From: Melioribacteraceae bacterium
GTDB taxonomy: Bacteria; Bacteroidota; Ignavibacteria; Ignavibacteriales; Melioribacteraceae
Direction of reading: 5' to 3'
Assembly (NCBI GenBank): GCA_035362835.1
Contig: DAOSDY010000002.1
Span: 503,692 to 567,691, forward strand
Length of the DNA stretch: 64,000 nucleotides
How positions within the stretch are numbered: position 1 is the first letter of the stretch; each line of letters opens with the position of its first letter. This document shows, in pieces, positions 18,398 through 26,428 of the stretch. Both the position numbers and the translations under genes were made by a program. The notes under the pieces are model-generated. The model searched no databases. It saw nothing but the letters and a program-made list of their open reading frames with translations, and was not told the origin of the DNA.

Positions 18398-18512
18398 CAG
18401 AATTTACACTATTTTAGAATACAAAATTTTGTTTTTTGAATGTTTTCGAACTTTTTAATGGCATATTTATTGGCTGGATATACCTTAGAAAAAGCAAAAA
18501 ATAGGTTAAATC

Positions 18513-19772
18513 ATGGTTAGTTCAGTTAGAAGAATTCCCTCCGGTTTTTCATTTATTGATAATAACTGGGGAGGTATTTATAGAGGTGGAAGTTACCTCG
18601 TTGTTGGCCCGCGAAAATCCGGGAGAACACTTATTGGTTTGCAGTGTGCACTTGAAGCGGCTAAAAATGCTGAAGTATGCCTGTTTTTTACTATTATGCG
18701 CCCTAAGGATCTAATGATTCAGGCAGCTTCTTTGAATTTTGATATTCAGTCATATATGAATCAAAATCTCATTATTGTTGTCCGGGTCGCTCCTCCAAAT
18801 GATATTTACGACATGTATAATCCGGATGATTATCTGGTAGAATATTTTAATGATATAATTACGGTAGTAAACCAGTATAACCCTACAAGAATAATTTTTG
18901 ATGAACTGACACCCTTTGTTGGTTTCAGAAACCTTGATCATCTTCGGAATACTTTTTTGCACACTCTTGAAATAATTGAAGAGAGGGATATTACAAGTCT
19001 CTTTGTTATCAGTGAACCGGCTACTCAAAAAGCTCAGTCGATTGTGGAAGGCCTCTCACAATTTGTTACTGGTGTTGTTCAGCTCAAGAAGCAATCAGTC
19101 AGAGGGGAAAGACTTCATAGCGGACAGGTCACAATTTCACCCAACGTGGGACATACCGAAGGGGAATTTACAGCGGAGTATAGGATTGAACCATATAAAG
19201 GAGTAACAACTGAGTTTTCAAGAGAACAGTTCACCTCAACCGATGAATTCACACCTTCAATTACTAAACCCAGAATGATTAATCGCCCCACCAGAATCGA
19301 CGTTCCTACAGAACCTTATGCTTTTTCTAATATTTATAATTACAATGATTTTCTGCTGATTCTAAATAACCAGATTGCCCTTTACAAAAGTACTGGTCAG
19401 ACATTTAATATCATATCCTTTAAACTGGATCCGGCCGGTCAGATAAAAGGAATACTCAACGTTACGCAATTGCAGAATGCCGTTAAACAATCTACCAGCA
19501 AGAAAGACAAAATCTGCATTATTGAAAACAAAGTAATTGTATTGCTTGTAAGAGGAACACTGAAAACAGTTGTAGATTTAATGACTAATGTGCAGAATAA
19601 TCTTCCGAGTCACGATCCAAATTACATCAACGCCGCTCTTGACTATATATCAATCTTCAATATTGAGGTAGATGAAAGAGTTGAAAATGCTGAATCAATG
19701 ATGGAATTTGTTCTGACTGCAGAAAATTCATCAACGAATTCATATCAGCCACTAAACAAATATATCGGTTAA
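18513..19772 (+). CDS. KaiC-like RecA-fold pseudo-ATPase with degenerate GGDEF-like tail
   Basis: Likely cytoplasmic regulatory protein, 419 aa. Residues 1-235 follow the KaiC/RadA fold (GFSFIDNNWGGIYRGGSYLVVG..., Walker B-like RIIFDE 126-131, FVTGVVQLKK, and the late hairpin QVTISPNVGHTEGEF). The Walker A reads GPRKSGRT (32-39): the ATP-binding Lys is Arg. The catalytic Glu pair of KaiC (FVTFEE) is replaced by FTIMRP. Residues about 277-405 resemble a GGDEF domain without its signature: KKDKICIIENKVIVLL sits where RxxD...RYGGDEFVVLL would be, with GGDEF replaced by ENKVI and the I-site Arg by Ser. Dead RecA plus dead GGDEF recalls BcsE, the c-di-GMP-sensing cellulose regulator. This is an inference from architecture, not from recognised sequence homology. 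The next gene overlaps its stop codon by one base. Confidence 0.65.
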   Translation: MVSSVRRIPSGFSFIDNNWGGIYRGGSYLVVGPRKSGRTLIGLQCALEAAKNAEVCLFFTIMRPKDLMIQAASLNFDIQSYMNQNLIIVVRVAPPNDIYDMYNPDDYLVEYFNDIITVVNQYNPTRIIFDELTPFVGFRNLDHLRNTFLHTLEIIEERDITSLFVISEPATQKAQSIVEGLSQFVTGVVQLKKQSVRGERLHSGQVTISPNVGHTEGEFTAEYRIEPYKGVTTEFSREQFTSTDEFTPSITKPRMINRPTRIDVPTEPYAFSNIYNYNDFLLILNNQIALYKSTGQTFNIISFKLDPAGQIKGILNVTQLQNAVKQSTSKKDKICIIENKVIVLLVRGTLKTVVDLMTNVQNNLPSHDPNYINAALDYISIFNIEVDERVENAESMMEFVLTAENSSTNSYQPLNKYIG

Positions 19773-22700
19773 TGAGGCATTGTGCTAAAATACTTTTTAC
19801 ATTATTACTCATTACTTCTTTTGCCTTTGCTCAGGTAAGGTCGGACGGGTTAAGACGTCAGGCGGATCTCCTGATAAAAGAAGGTCGTTTCAAAGAAGCA
19901 ATTGATCAGTTAAATAAATTTATTTCTGCTAATCCTCAGCTTGCCGATGGTTATCATATCCGTGGTTTGTGTTACGAAAAAACAACCGAGTACCAGTATT
20001 CTGTATTGGATTTAAGAAGAGCACGCCGGCTTGACCCTTCTAATGGACAAATTCAGACAGACCTCAACCGTGTTATTTCGATTTGGCATGCTCAGCTTTA
20101 CCGTAAAATTGAAGGTCATAAAAGAGATATTGCCATCGATCCTAATTATGCATTCAGTTATCTGGAAATCGGAAAAAGTTATCGATGGCTTGAAGAATGG
20201 AGTAATGCCGAACTCTGGTACGATGAATATCTTAAAAGGGATGATAATGCCTCTCCCGACGAAATAATCCGTTATACTGAAATTCTTGCAAAAACAGGCT
20301 CGATTGTTAAAGGGGAGAGAATATTAAAAAAATTTGTTGAAAGATATCCTGAAGACTGGAGGTTATGGAGCAGGTACGGTTATTTTACCCTCTGGCTTAG
20401 CAAATTTAAAATTGCTGAAGATGCATTTCGAAAAGCTTTATCCTTCAAACCGTTTTTTAAAGAAGCCGAAGACGGACTGGATCAGGCAATTAACCAGGCA
20501 TATCTGCTTCAGTATCAGCCCCGGGCTTATGAAAAAGTTTATCCAATCGACCGTTATACAAGTATTCTTACAAGAGATCCCGAAAATATTCAGATCCGAT
20601 ACCAGCTTGTAAACGAATTGATTGGTGCAGGCAGATATGAGGAAGCCTATCAACAGCTGCAGGTCCTTCAGAATACAGAAGCCGACAATGATGAATTTAA
20701 GAACTTATTAAATACCGTTACAACATACAGAGACAGTACATATAACAACGCGGTATCTTTCTATACCGAAATGCTTAAAAATAATCCCTCCGATAAAGAA
20801 GCGGTTAAAAAGCTTTCTGAAGCATACGCTAATTTGTTCTATTTCGACAGCGCTATTGAAATTTTGAATGAGTATCTGGAAAATGTCCCGGAGGATCAGG
20901 ATCTTGATATCAGGTTTTTATTTGCAAAGTATTGCGCCTGGAATTATGAATGGGAACGCGCTATCGGTCAGTTGAGTAAATTACTCCAATATGAACCTAA
21001 TAATCTCGACTATAAGCTGCTAAGAGGTCAGATTGCAGTCTGGACTGTGCTAGATTTTGATATTGCGGAGAATTATTTACTTAACGTAGCACAAAACAGG
21101 CCGAATGAAATTCACTCCTATCTCTCACTTGCTTCCATGTACTCATGGCAGAAAAAGTTTGAGGAAGCCAGAAAATATATCGACATTGCTAAGAGTATTT
21201 CGCCTAATGACCCCGAAGTTGAACTTGCAGAAAGCAATTATGCAATACATCTGTCCGCTCACGAAGAACAGCTTGTCTTCGAAATTAAGAGTGATGCCGG
21301 TAAACTTGCCGGCGAAGGAAATTGCGAAGAAGCCCGTTTAAAATACGAGGAATATTTTTCGCGGAGGACAGCTCCGACAAGAGATGAGTTGATTGAATAT
21401 GCGGAAATAGTATCATGCACTCGGGATTTCCAGAAAGCAATTGAAATCTATGATCAGCTTCTCAATCAGGAATTTGATTACAAGGTTGCACTGCATAGAG
21501 CGAGAAATTATTACTACAATAAAGATTCTACATTGGCACTTGCAGAACTCGAAAGTTTATATAAGCTTAAACCTGAAGACGAGGATCTCAAACTGTTTCT
21601 TGCGGATGCTTATGCTGCTACCGATCAACCGGAAAAAGCAGAAGCGATCTACAGAGAACTGATGCTTGATAATCAGAATGAAACTGAAGTAAAAGAACTG
21701 AACAAACGGCTTGCCCTTCTGGGTGAATATTATATCCGGAATAAAAAGCTTGAAGAGGCTGACGAACTTTATGAGGAACTTCTTGAACTGCCAGATAACG
21801 AATACTTAAGGGAGGATATTGATTTACGAAGAATGTATTTGGCCGATGCATATGTGTTAAACGAAGAATACGGCCGGGCTGAGGATATTTATGAAGAATT
21901 ACTGGAGACTACAACTGATACCTCGGAAGTTCGCATACTGAACCAGAGAATCAGCTGGATTCCTCCATCCGGCTTCAGCAGAGGTATTTCCAGTATCGGG
22001 AATTTTCTTTATGGCTTCATCCCTACGAATATCGGTATTACACCTTTTTCAAATTATTATGCCGATAATCAGAATTTGAAACTCTGGAATTACGGTCTTC
22101 GATTGGATGCCGGACTTATGGGATTTTTTGGATTAGGTGCACAGTGGAACAGAACCAATATTAAAACGGATATTCTAAGCAGGGATTTTACAACATTAAA
22201 AGGAATTCTTTCTATTTATTTATTCCAGAATCTTACTATCTCCGCAGGTTACGGTACATTGAATATTCTTGGCGAACCGACTAAAAATGTCGGAGATATT
22301 ACTTTACGTTACGAAAAGCCGGACTATTTTTCTCTGGTTGCTAATTACGAAAATAATGACGCCCGACTGCTGCTCTATTCACCAACATTAATCTATGTCC
22401 GCTTGAAATCTGAACTGTACAGATTAACCGGATATTATCAGTTCAAAGATTTAATGAAGATTTCAGGTTATTATAGCTATTATCAGATTTCGGATAACAA
22501 TGAAGGAAATGATCTTCAGTTAAGGTTTGGCAGGAAATTTTTCAAGGATGCACTTTTTGGTTATGAGTATTTCTTCTCGGATTTTGCATTTGTTGCAACT
22601 ACATATTATTCTCCGCAGGACTTCGATTCGCACAGTATCTGGGGAGAATATTCATGGCAATTAGAGTCGAAGTTAAAAGGAAAATTTGGTGGTAAAATAG

Positions 22701-22873
22701 GTTATGTGCCAATGGCTGATTTTATTATTAGCGAAATTTATGCGGAAGCGAGTTATAAACCGATCGATCTCCTGATAATAAGCGGGAGATTAGGATTCTC
22801 TAATAGCTTTAGGTACGATACCGGTTACAGGTCGTTTTCTGCATCGTTGTCGGCGTACTGGAGTATCTATTAG
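19772..22873 (+). CDS. TPR-repeat outer-membrane protein with C-terminal beta-barrel, polysaccharide exporter candidate
   Basis: Signal peptide 1-20 (KILFTLLLITSFAFAQ). Residues about 25-740 are TPR repeats (for example EAIDQLNKFISANPQLADGYHIRGLCY), well over ten units, forming a periplasmic solenoid. From about 765 to the end the sequence changes to alternating amphipathic strands rich in Tyr, Phe and Gly (SIYLFQNLTISAGYGTLNI..., LTGYYQFKDLMKISGYYSYYQ) ending in a terminal aromatic (AYWSIY), as in YaiO-type and porin-like barrels. TPR plus barrel is the plan of BcsC, PgaA and PelB, which guide polymers through the periplasm and out. Its start codon overlaps the stop of the pseudo-ATPase gene (TAATG), so the two are translationally coupled. 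The family assignment is structural; no specific homologue is claimed. Confidence 0.8.
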   Translation: MRHCAKILFTLLLITSFAFAQVRSDGLRRQADLLIKEGRFKEAIDQLNKFISANPQLADGYHIRGLCYEKTTEYQYSVLDLRRARRLDPSNGQIQTDLNRVISIWHAQLYRKIEGHKRDIAIDPNYAFSYLEIGKSYRWLEEWSNAELWYDEYLKRDDNASPDEIIRYTEILAKTGSIVKGERILKKFVERYPEDWRLWSRYGYFTLWLSKFKIAEDAFRKALSFKPFFKEAEDGLDQAINQAYLLQYQPRAYEKVYPIDRYTSILTRDPENIQIRYQLVNELIGAGRYEEAYQQLQVLQNTEADNDEFKNLLNTVTTYRDSTYNNAVSFYTEMLKNNPSDKEAVKKLSEAYANLFYFDSAIEILNEYLENVPEDQDLDIRFLFAKYCAWNYEWERAIGQLSKLLQYEPNNLDYKLLRGQIAVWTVLDFDIAENYLLNVAQNRPNEIHSYLSLASMYSWQKKFEEARKYIDIAKSISPNDPEVELAESNYAIHLSAHEEQLVFEIKSDAGKLAGEGNCEEARLKYEEYFSRRTAPTRDELIEYAEIVSCTRDFQKAIEIYDQLLNQEFDYKVALHRARNYYYNKDSTLALAELESLYKLKPEDEDLKLFLADAYAATDQPEKAEAIYRELMLDNQNETEVKELNKRLALLGEYYIRNKKLEEADELYEELLELPDNEYLREDIDLRRMYLADAYVLNEEYGRAEDIYEELLETTTDTSEVRILNQRISWIPPSGFSRGISSIGNFLYGFIPTNIGITPFSNYYADNQNLKLWNYGLRLDAGLMGFFGLGAQWNRTNIKTDILSRDFTTLKGILSIYLFQNLTISAGYGTLNILGEPTKNVGDITLRYEKPDYFSLVANYENNDARLLLYSPTLIYVRLKSELYRLTGYYQFKDLMKISGYYSYYQISDNNEGNDLQLRFGRKFFKDALFGYEYFFSDFAFVATTYYSPQDFDSHSIWGEYSWQLESKLKGKFGGKIGYVPMADFIISEIYAEASYKPIDLLIISGRLGFSNSFRYDTGYRSFSASLSAYWSIY

Positions 22874-22960
22874 TATCAGTCATTTCTAATTGGCTCGATT
22901 TTAATTTGGAAAAAATCCATTTTTTTTATAACTAAACACTTCAAAAATTCTCCTGTTTAT

Positions 22961-24217
22961 ATGAAAAAATTATTCAAATATTTTATCCTTTTTGTATTTC
23001 TTTGCTCGTCACCTCTTTTCTCATTCGGAAAAGATGAGGGGATTGTTCCAATTAATAAGTTCTTATTAGAATCAAGTAGTTCAACTTATACTCAGCAATT
23101 AGGTAAGTTTATCCCTCTGAGTGGAAATATTGAGCAGATGGGAAAATTCTTTGCTGCTCTTAAAAACTCTAATAATAATGTAATCAAAATTGCTCATTAC
23201 GGCGATTCTCTCATACAGGGAGATATTATCAGCGAATTTCTCCGCGAAAAACTTCAGCAAGCCTTCGGTGGGAAGGGTGCAGGGTTCCTTTCGATAGTCT
23301 CTAACGATATTAAGATGAGACAAACAACAATACACACTTATTCAGATGACTGGAAATATGCCGCTATAATTACACGTAATCAGGATCGACTTCCTTTCGG
23401 AATAAGCGGTTCTGTAGCTGTGCCGCAAAAGAACAGCTGGGTTAAGTATGAATCGACTAATTACTTATCTTCTACAAGTTCCTTTACCAAAGTGAAAATT
23501 TATTACAGTAATGCGAGCGATGAATCAACAATTGAATACAGGATTAATAATAATTCCAGAAAAACAATTCGTCTGCAGCCGGGAACTGATGTTCAGGAAT
23601 CTTTAATCGATCTGAATCGACCGTCGACTTCAATTGAAATCAGGTTCGTTTCAGGCCAGGCTCCTTATTTTTACGGTGTAAGTCTTGAATCTGGTAATGG
23701 AGTTTATCTGGATAATTTCCCGATGCCGGGTAATACCGGTGTTTCGCTTCTGGATATTCCTAAAAAGATTTTTCAGGATTTCACGAAGCTGATCGATTAC
23801 AATCTAATAATTTTAACGTATGGTGCAAATGTATCTTCGCCGAATAAGGGAATTTTTAACCTTTATGAAAACAAAATGATAAATGTGATAGAAGAATTGA
23901 AAAAGAATTATCCTGAGGCAAGCATTCTTCTCGTGGGAGTTGGCGATAAAACAATGAAAAGAGGAAATCGATTCATAACCAATCCTGATGTAACTTTTCT
24001 GCTCGAAACACAAAAAAGAATAGTAGAAAAGACAAAAATTACTTTCTGGAATTTATGGGAAGCGATGGGTGGGGAGAATTCGATGGATCAGTGGGTTAAT
24101 TCAGCGCCACCTCTCGCTTTGAAAGATTATTCGCATTTTACACAGCTTGGCGGACAAAGAATATCGCAACTCTTATTTGAATCTGTTATGTATCATTATC
24201 AAAAAATGAGTAAATAA
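22961..24217 (+). CDS. secreted SGNH/GDSL-family esterase
   Basis: Periplasmic or exported hydrolase of 418 aa with signal peptide 1-22 (YFILFVFLCSSPLFSFG). The catalytic pieces of the SGNH fold are intact: nucleophile Ser83 in HYGDSLIQGD, block III Asn290 in LTYGANVSS, and Asp389/His392 in DYSHFT. A roughly 110-residue beta insertion (about 150-250) separates blocks I and III. Relatives with this layout act as acetyl-esterases or O-acetyltransferase partners (AlgX/AlgJ and WssF-like proteins in alginate and cellulose acetylation). Located between the exporter and the synthase, it probably modifies the polymer. No MBOAT acyl donor gene is visible nearby, which favours deacetylation over acetylation. 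It follows the exporter by 87 bases. Confidence 0.75.
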   Translation: MKKLFKYFILFVFLCSSPLFSFGKDEGIVPINKFLLESSSSTYTQQLGKFIPLSGNIEQMGKFFAALKNSNNNVIKIAHYGDSLIQGDIISEFLREKLQQAFGGKGAGFLSIVSNDIKMRQTTIHTYSDDWKYAAIITRNQDRLPFGISGSVAVPQKNSWVKYESTNYLSSTSSFTKVKIYYSNASDESTIEYRINNNSRKTIRLQPGTDVQESLIDLNRPSTSIEIRFVSGQAPYFYGVSLESGNGVYLDNFPMPGNTGVSLLDIPKKIFQDFTKLIDYNLIILTYGANVSSPNKGIFNLYENKMINVIEELKKNYPEASILLVGVGDKTMKRGNRFITNPDVTFLLETQKRIVEKTKITFWNLWEAMGGENSMDQWVNSAPPLALKDYSHFTQLGGQRISQLLFESVMYHYQKMSK

Positions 24218-24290
24218 ACTTTACTACATTGTAATGAGTTAATTAACTTTTTTACACTAAACTCTTAACTTCTCTTATTAACTTATTTGC

Positions 24291-24319
24291 TTGCAATAGT
24301 TTAATGAATGAATTATATT
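24291..24319 (+). promoter_or_regulatory. candidate promoter upstream of the GT2 synthase
   Basis: TTGCAA (24291-24296), 17 bases, TATATT (24314-24319) in the 252-base gap before the synthase gene, leaving a leader of about 150 bases. No gene is visible in that gap. A separate promoter would allow the synthase half of the locus to be expressed apart from the exporter half. Confidence 0.4.
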
Positions 24320-24469
24320 ATTTCCGGATTTGTATATTATTGAGGCATTTTTTCAAATTGAGTTTTTTAACATTAAGTAGATGCCGTTTTTAAGTCTTTT
24401 TTTAATCTTTAGTCAGAATTGTTGTGGCATTTTATTTGAACATCATGGATGAATAGAATACCAAGATAA

Positions 24470-25906
24470 ATGGATTTAAAACCGAATAAATATCAAATCG
24501 CGTTGGATAATAGGGAGGTCAAACCTCCTTCGAGAAATCTTGCCCGCGAAAAGAAAAGAACAATTTTGGTATCAGGAATATTCTCAATTCTGCTCTTCAT
24601 TGCCATTCTTATTACAATGCCTCTCACAATTCTTACATGGAGCGGTCTTTTTGTTTATTCATCAATTGTTTCTCTTGTAATATTCCTTTTCGTTCTATTA
24701 ATTCGTTATTTCGGCATTCTTTTCATGGCCTATTTTTACACAACCAAATATTCTGTTCAAAATAAACCCGGTTATTATCCTTTTGTCTCAATTATAGTTC
24801 CGGTTTATAATGAAGGAAAAATCCTTTATTCATCTATCGAATCTCTCCTCGATATCGATTATCCGAACTACGACATAATTATTGTAAATGACGGTTCTAC
24901 GGATGATACGGCGGCTGTTGGAGAATCACTCGTCGGGTATCACAAAGGAAAAACCGGTCTTATTAAAGTTTCGCTTATTAATAAACCGAATGGCGGTAAG
25001 TCGAAAGCTCTGAATGCCGGAATCCAATATTCCGAAGCTCAATTCGTTTTATGTATGGATGGTGATTCTCAGCTTACTCCAAGCACACTTAAGATGGCTA
25101 TGCGTCATTTTGATGATCCGTCCGTTGGTGCTGTAGCCGGTAATGTGAAAGTTCAGAATAGAAGAAAAATTCTGACTGACCTTCAGGCACTCGAATACCT
25201 CGAAGGTTTGAACCTGGCTCGTAGCGCTCAGGGATTCCTCCAGATGGTCAATATCATCCCCGGTCCTATTGGTGTATTCAGAAAAGTTACTTTAAGGGAT
25301 GCAGGTTTCTATTCAAGCGATACATTTGCCGAAGATGCTGATGTTACACTTAAAATACTGGCTAAAGGCTGGAAAATTATTTACGAACCGAATGCTGTCG
25401 CTTATACAGAAGCTCCTATAACTATTTATCAGTTATTAAAACAAAGATACAGATGGACAAGGGGAATTCTTCAGGCTATTAGAAAACACAAAAGATATCT
25501 TTACAATCCGACTGTAAATTTTAATAACAGTTTTATAATGTGGTCTATGTTTTATGAAGCCCTAATCTGGCCTGCAATGAATATCTTTGTTAATCTTTAC
25601 TTTATTCTTGTAGCCTTATTATACGGCATTCACATAACTCTATTCCTGTGGTGGGTCGGAATTGCGGTTCTTGACCTTATGTCGGCGGTTTATTGTATTG
25701 CTGCCGAGAAGGAGGAATTCAGACTTGTTCCTTATGCCATTGTCTATCGTCTTGTTTTCATTCTTCTGATCGATGTAACAAAAGCGATGGCGACAATTGA
25801 AGAATTTCTCGGTGTCAGAATGACTTGGGGTAAGCTTGAAAGAACCGGTTCCGGAGGTTCTAATTCAGGCATGAAATCGGCTCCAGCTGTTGCCGGGTCA
25901 AAATAA
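24470..25906 (+). CDS. processive family 2 glycosyltransferase (polysaccharide synthase, BcsA/PgaC/HAS-like)
   Basis: Inner-membrane synthase that builds and threads a beta-linked polysaccharide. Two N-terminal membrane helices (about 32-54 and 58-90) precede the cytoplasmic GT-A domain with all catalytic motifs: NDGSTDD (140-146), DGD (197-199), the acceptor-base motif AEDAD (287-291) and QRYRW (325-329), the QxxRW signature of processive enzymes. Three or four more helices follow (355-445). At 478 aa it is PgaC/hyaluronan-synthase sized, and there is no C-terminal PilZ domain, only a Gly/Ser-rich tail. The sugar (glucose, GlcNAc or other) cannot be read from this. Next comes a small membrane protein 21 bases downstream, as in pgaC-pgaD. 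Confidence 0.9.
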   Translation: MDLKPNKYQIALDNREVKPPSRNLAREKKRTILVSGIFSILLFIAILITMPLTILTWSGLFVYSSIVSLVIFLFVLLIRYFGILFMAYFYTTKYSVQNKPGYYPFVSIIVPVYNEGKILYSSIESLLDIDYPNYDIIIVNDGSTDDTAAVGESLVGYHKGKTGLIKVSLINKPNGGKSKALNAGIQYSEAQFVLCMDGDSQLTPSTLKMAMRHFDDPSVGAVAGNVKVQNRRKILTDLQALEYLEGLNLARSAQGFLQMVNIIPGPIGVFRKVTLRDAGFYSSDTFAEDADVTLKILAKGWKIIYEPNAVAYTEAPITIYQLLKQRYRWTRGILQAIRKHKRYLYNPTVNFNNSFIMWSMFYEALIWPAMNIFVNLYFILVALLYGIHITLFLWWVGIAVLDLMSAVYCIAAEKEEFRLVPYAIVYRLVFILLIDVTKAMATIEEFLGVRMTWGKLERTGSGGSNSGMKSAPAVAGSK

Positions 25907-25927
25907 AAAATTTTATTTGAGGTTAAT

Positions 25928-26428
25928 ATGGAATTAATTCCTATTCTTTCGCTTATAATACTGGTTGCCACAATATCGACTTTTATTCTTGCTGTCGGCG
26001 CATATATCCTTTATAAAATCAGGGAGCGGAAAGGTGTGCTTTCACAAGCACCTCAACCTTCTGCTATACCAGCAGAGCTAATCGCACCTGCGCCTCTAAC
26101 TGCTGATCAAAGAGGTGTTTCTCCTGAAAGGCGTACCTTTGAAGTTGTTGCCCCGCAACAGGAATCCGGCTTCGACTATCAGAGACAGCCGACTTATGGA
26201 GGCAGGGAGGAAGTTTCGAGAGGTCCTGAACTGAGACCTACATATGTGGGAAGCGGACCTTCCTATTCTGAAGGAAGCAGGTATCAGAAACCGACAGGCG
26301 ACAATGTCAGACGAACTGATTCAGAGAAAACCCCTTCGAAGAAAAAATTCATGAGATATACTAATGAAGGGTATATTGAACCTGCAGCTAAAGATAAAAA
26401 ACAAGAGGATAATCTGAGGTGGAGGTAA
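25928..26428 (+). CDS. small membrane protein with disordered tail
   Basis: 166 aa, unknown family. One N-terminal membrane helix (about 4-28, LIPILSLIILVATISTFILAVGAYIL), a short basic stop-transfer stretch (YKIRERKG), then a Pro-, Gln-, Arg- and Tyr-rich low-complexity cytoplasmic tail. The C-terminus has a more ordered motif (KKFMRYTNEGYIEP) and a basic end. Placed 21 bases after the synthase and overlapping the next gene by 10 bases, it occupies the position of PgaD or of other small synthase partners, but it shares no recognisable sequence with them. A role as a synthase-binding adaptor is a guess from position. Confidence 0.65.
   Translation: MELIPILSLIILVATISTFILAVGAYILYKIRERKGVLSQAPQPSAIPAELIAPAPLTADQRGVSPERRTFEVVAPQQESGFDYQRQPTYGGREEVSRGPELRPTYVGSGPSYSEGSRYQKPTGDNVRRTDSEKTPSKKKFMRYTNEGYIEPAAKDKKQEDNLRWR

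Noticed and set aside
22874..22960. TGGA-AAAA-TCCA hairpin with T-run between exporter and SGNH gene as a terminator
   Set aside because: A four-pair stem is too weak; the genes are more likely cotranscribed.
24425..24440. Sigma-54-like TGGCAT-N5-TTGAA before the GT2 gene, and a similar TGGCAT-N5-TTGGC at 18459-18473 before the pseudo-ATPase gene
   Set aside because: The invariant GC at -12 is missing in both (GA and GG), and a TTG-N17-TATATT promoter explains the first gap. Tempting because an NtrC-type regulator is in the window, but the match is too weak.
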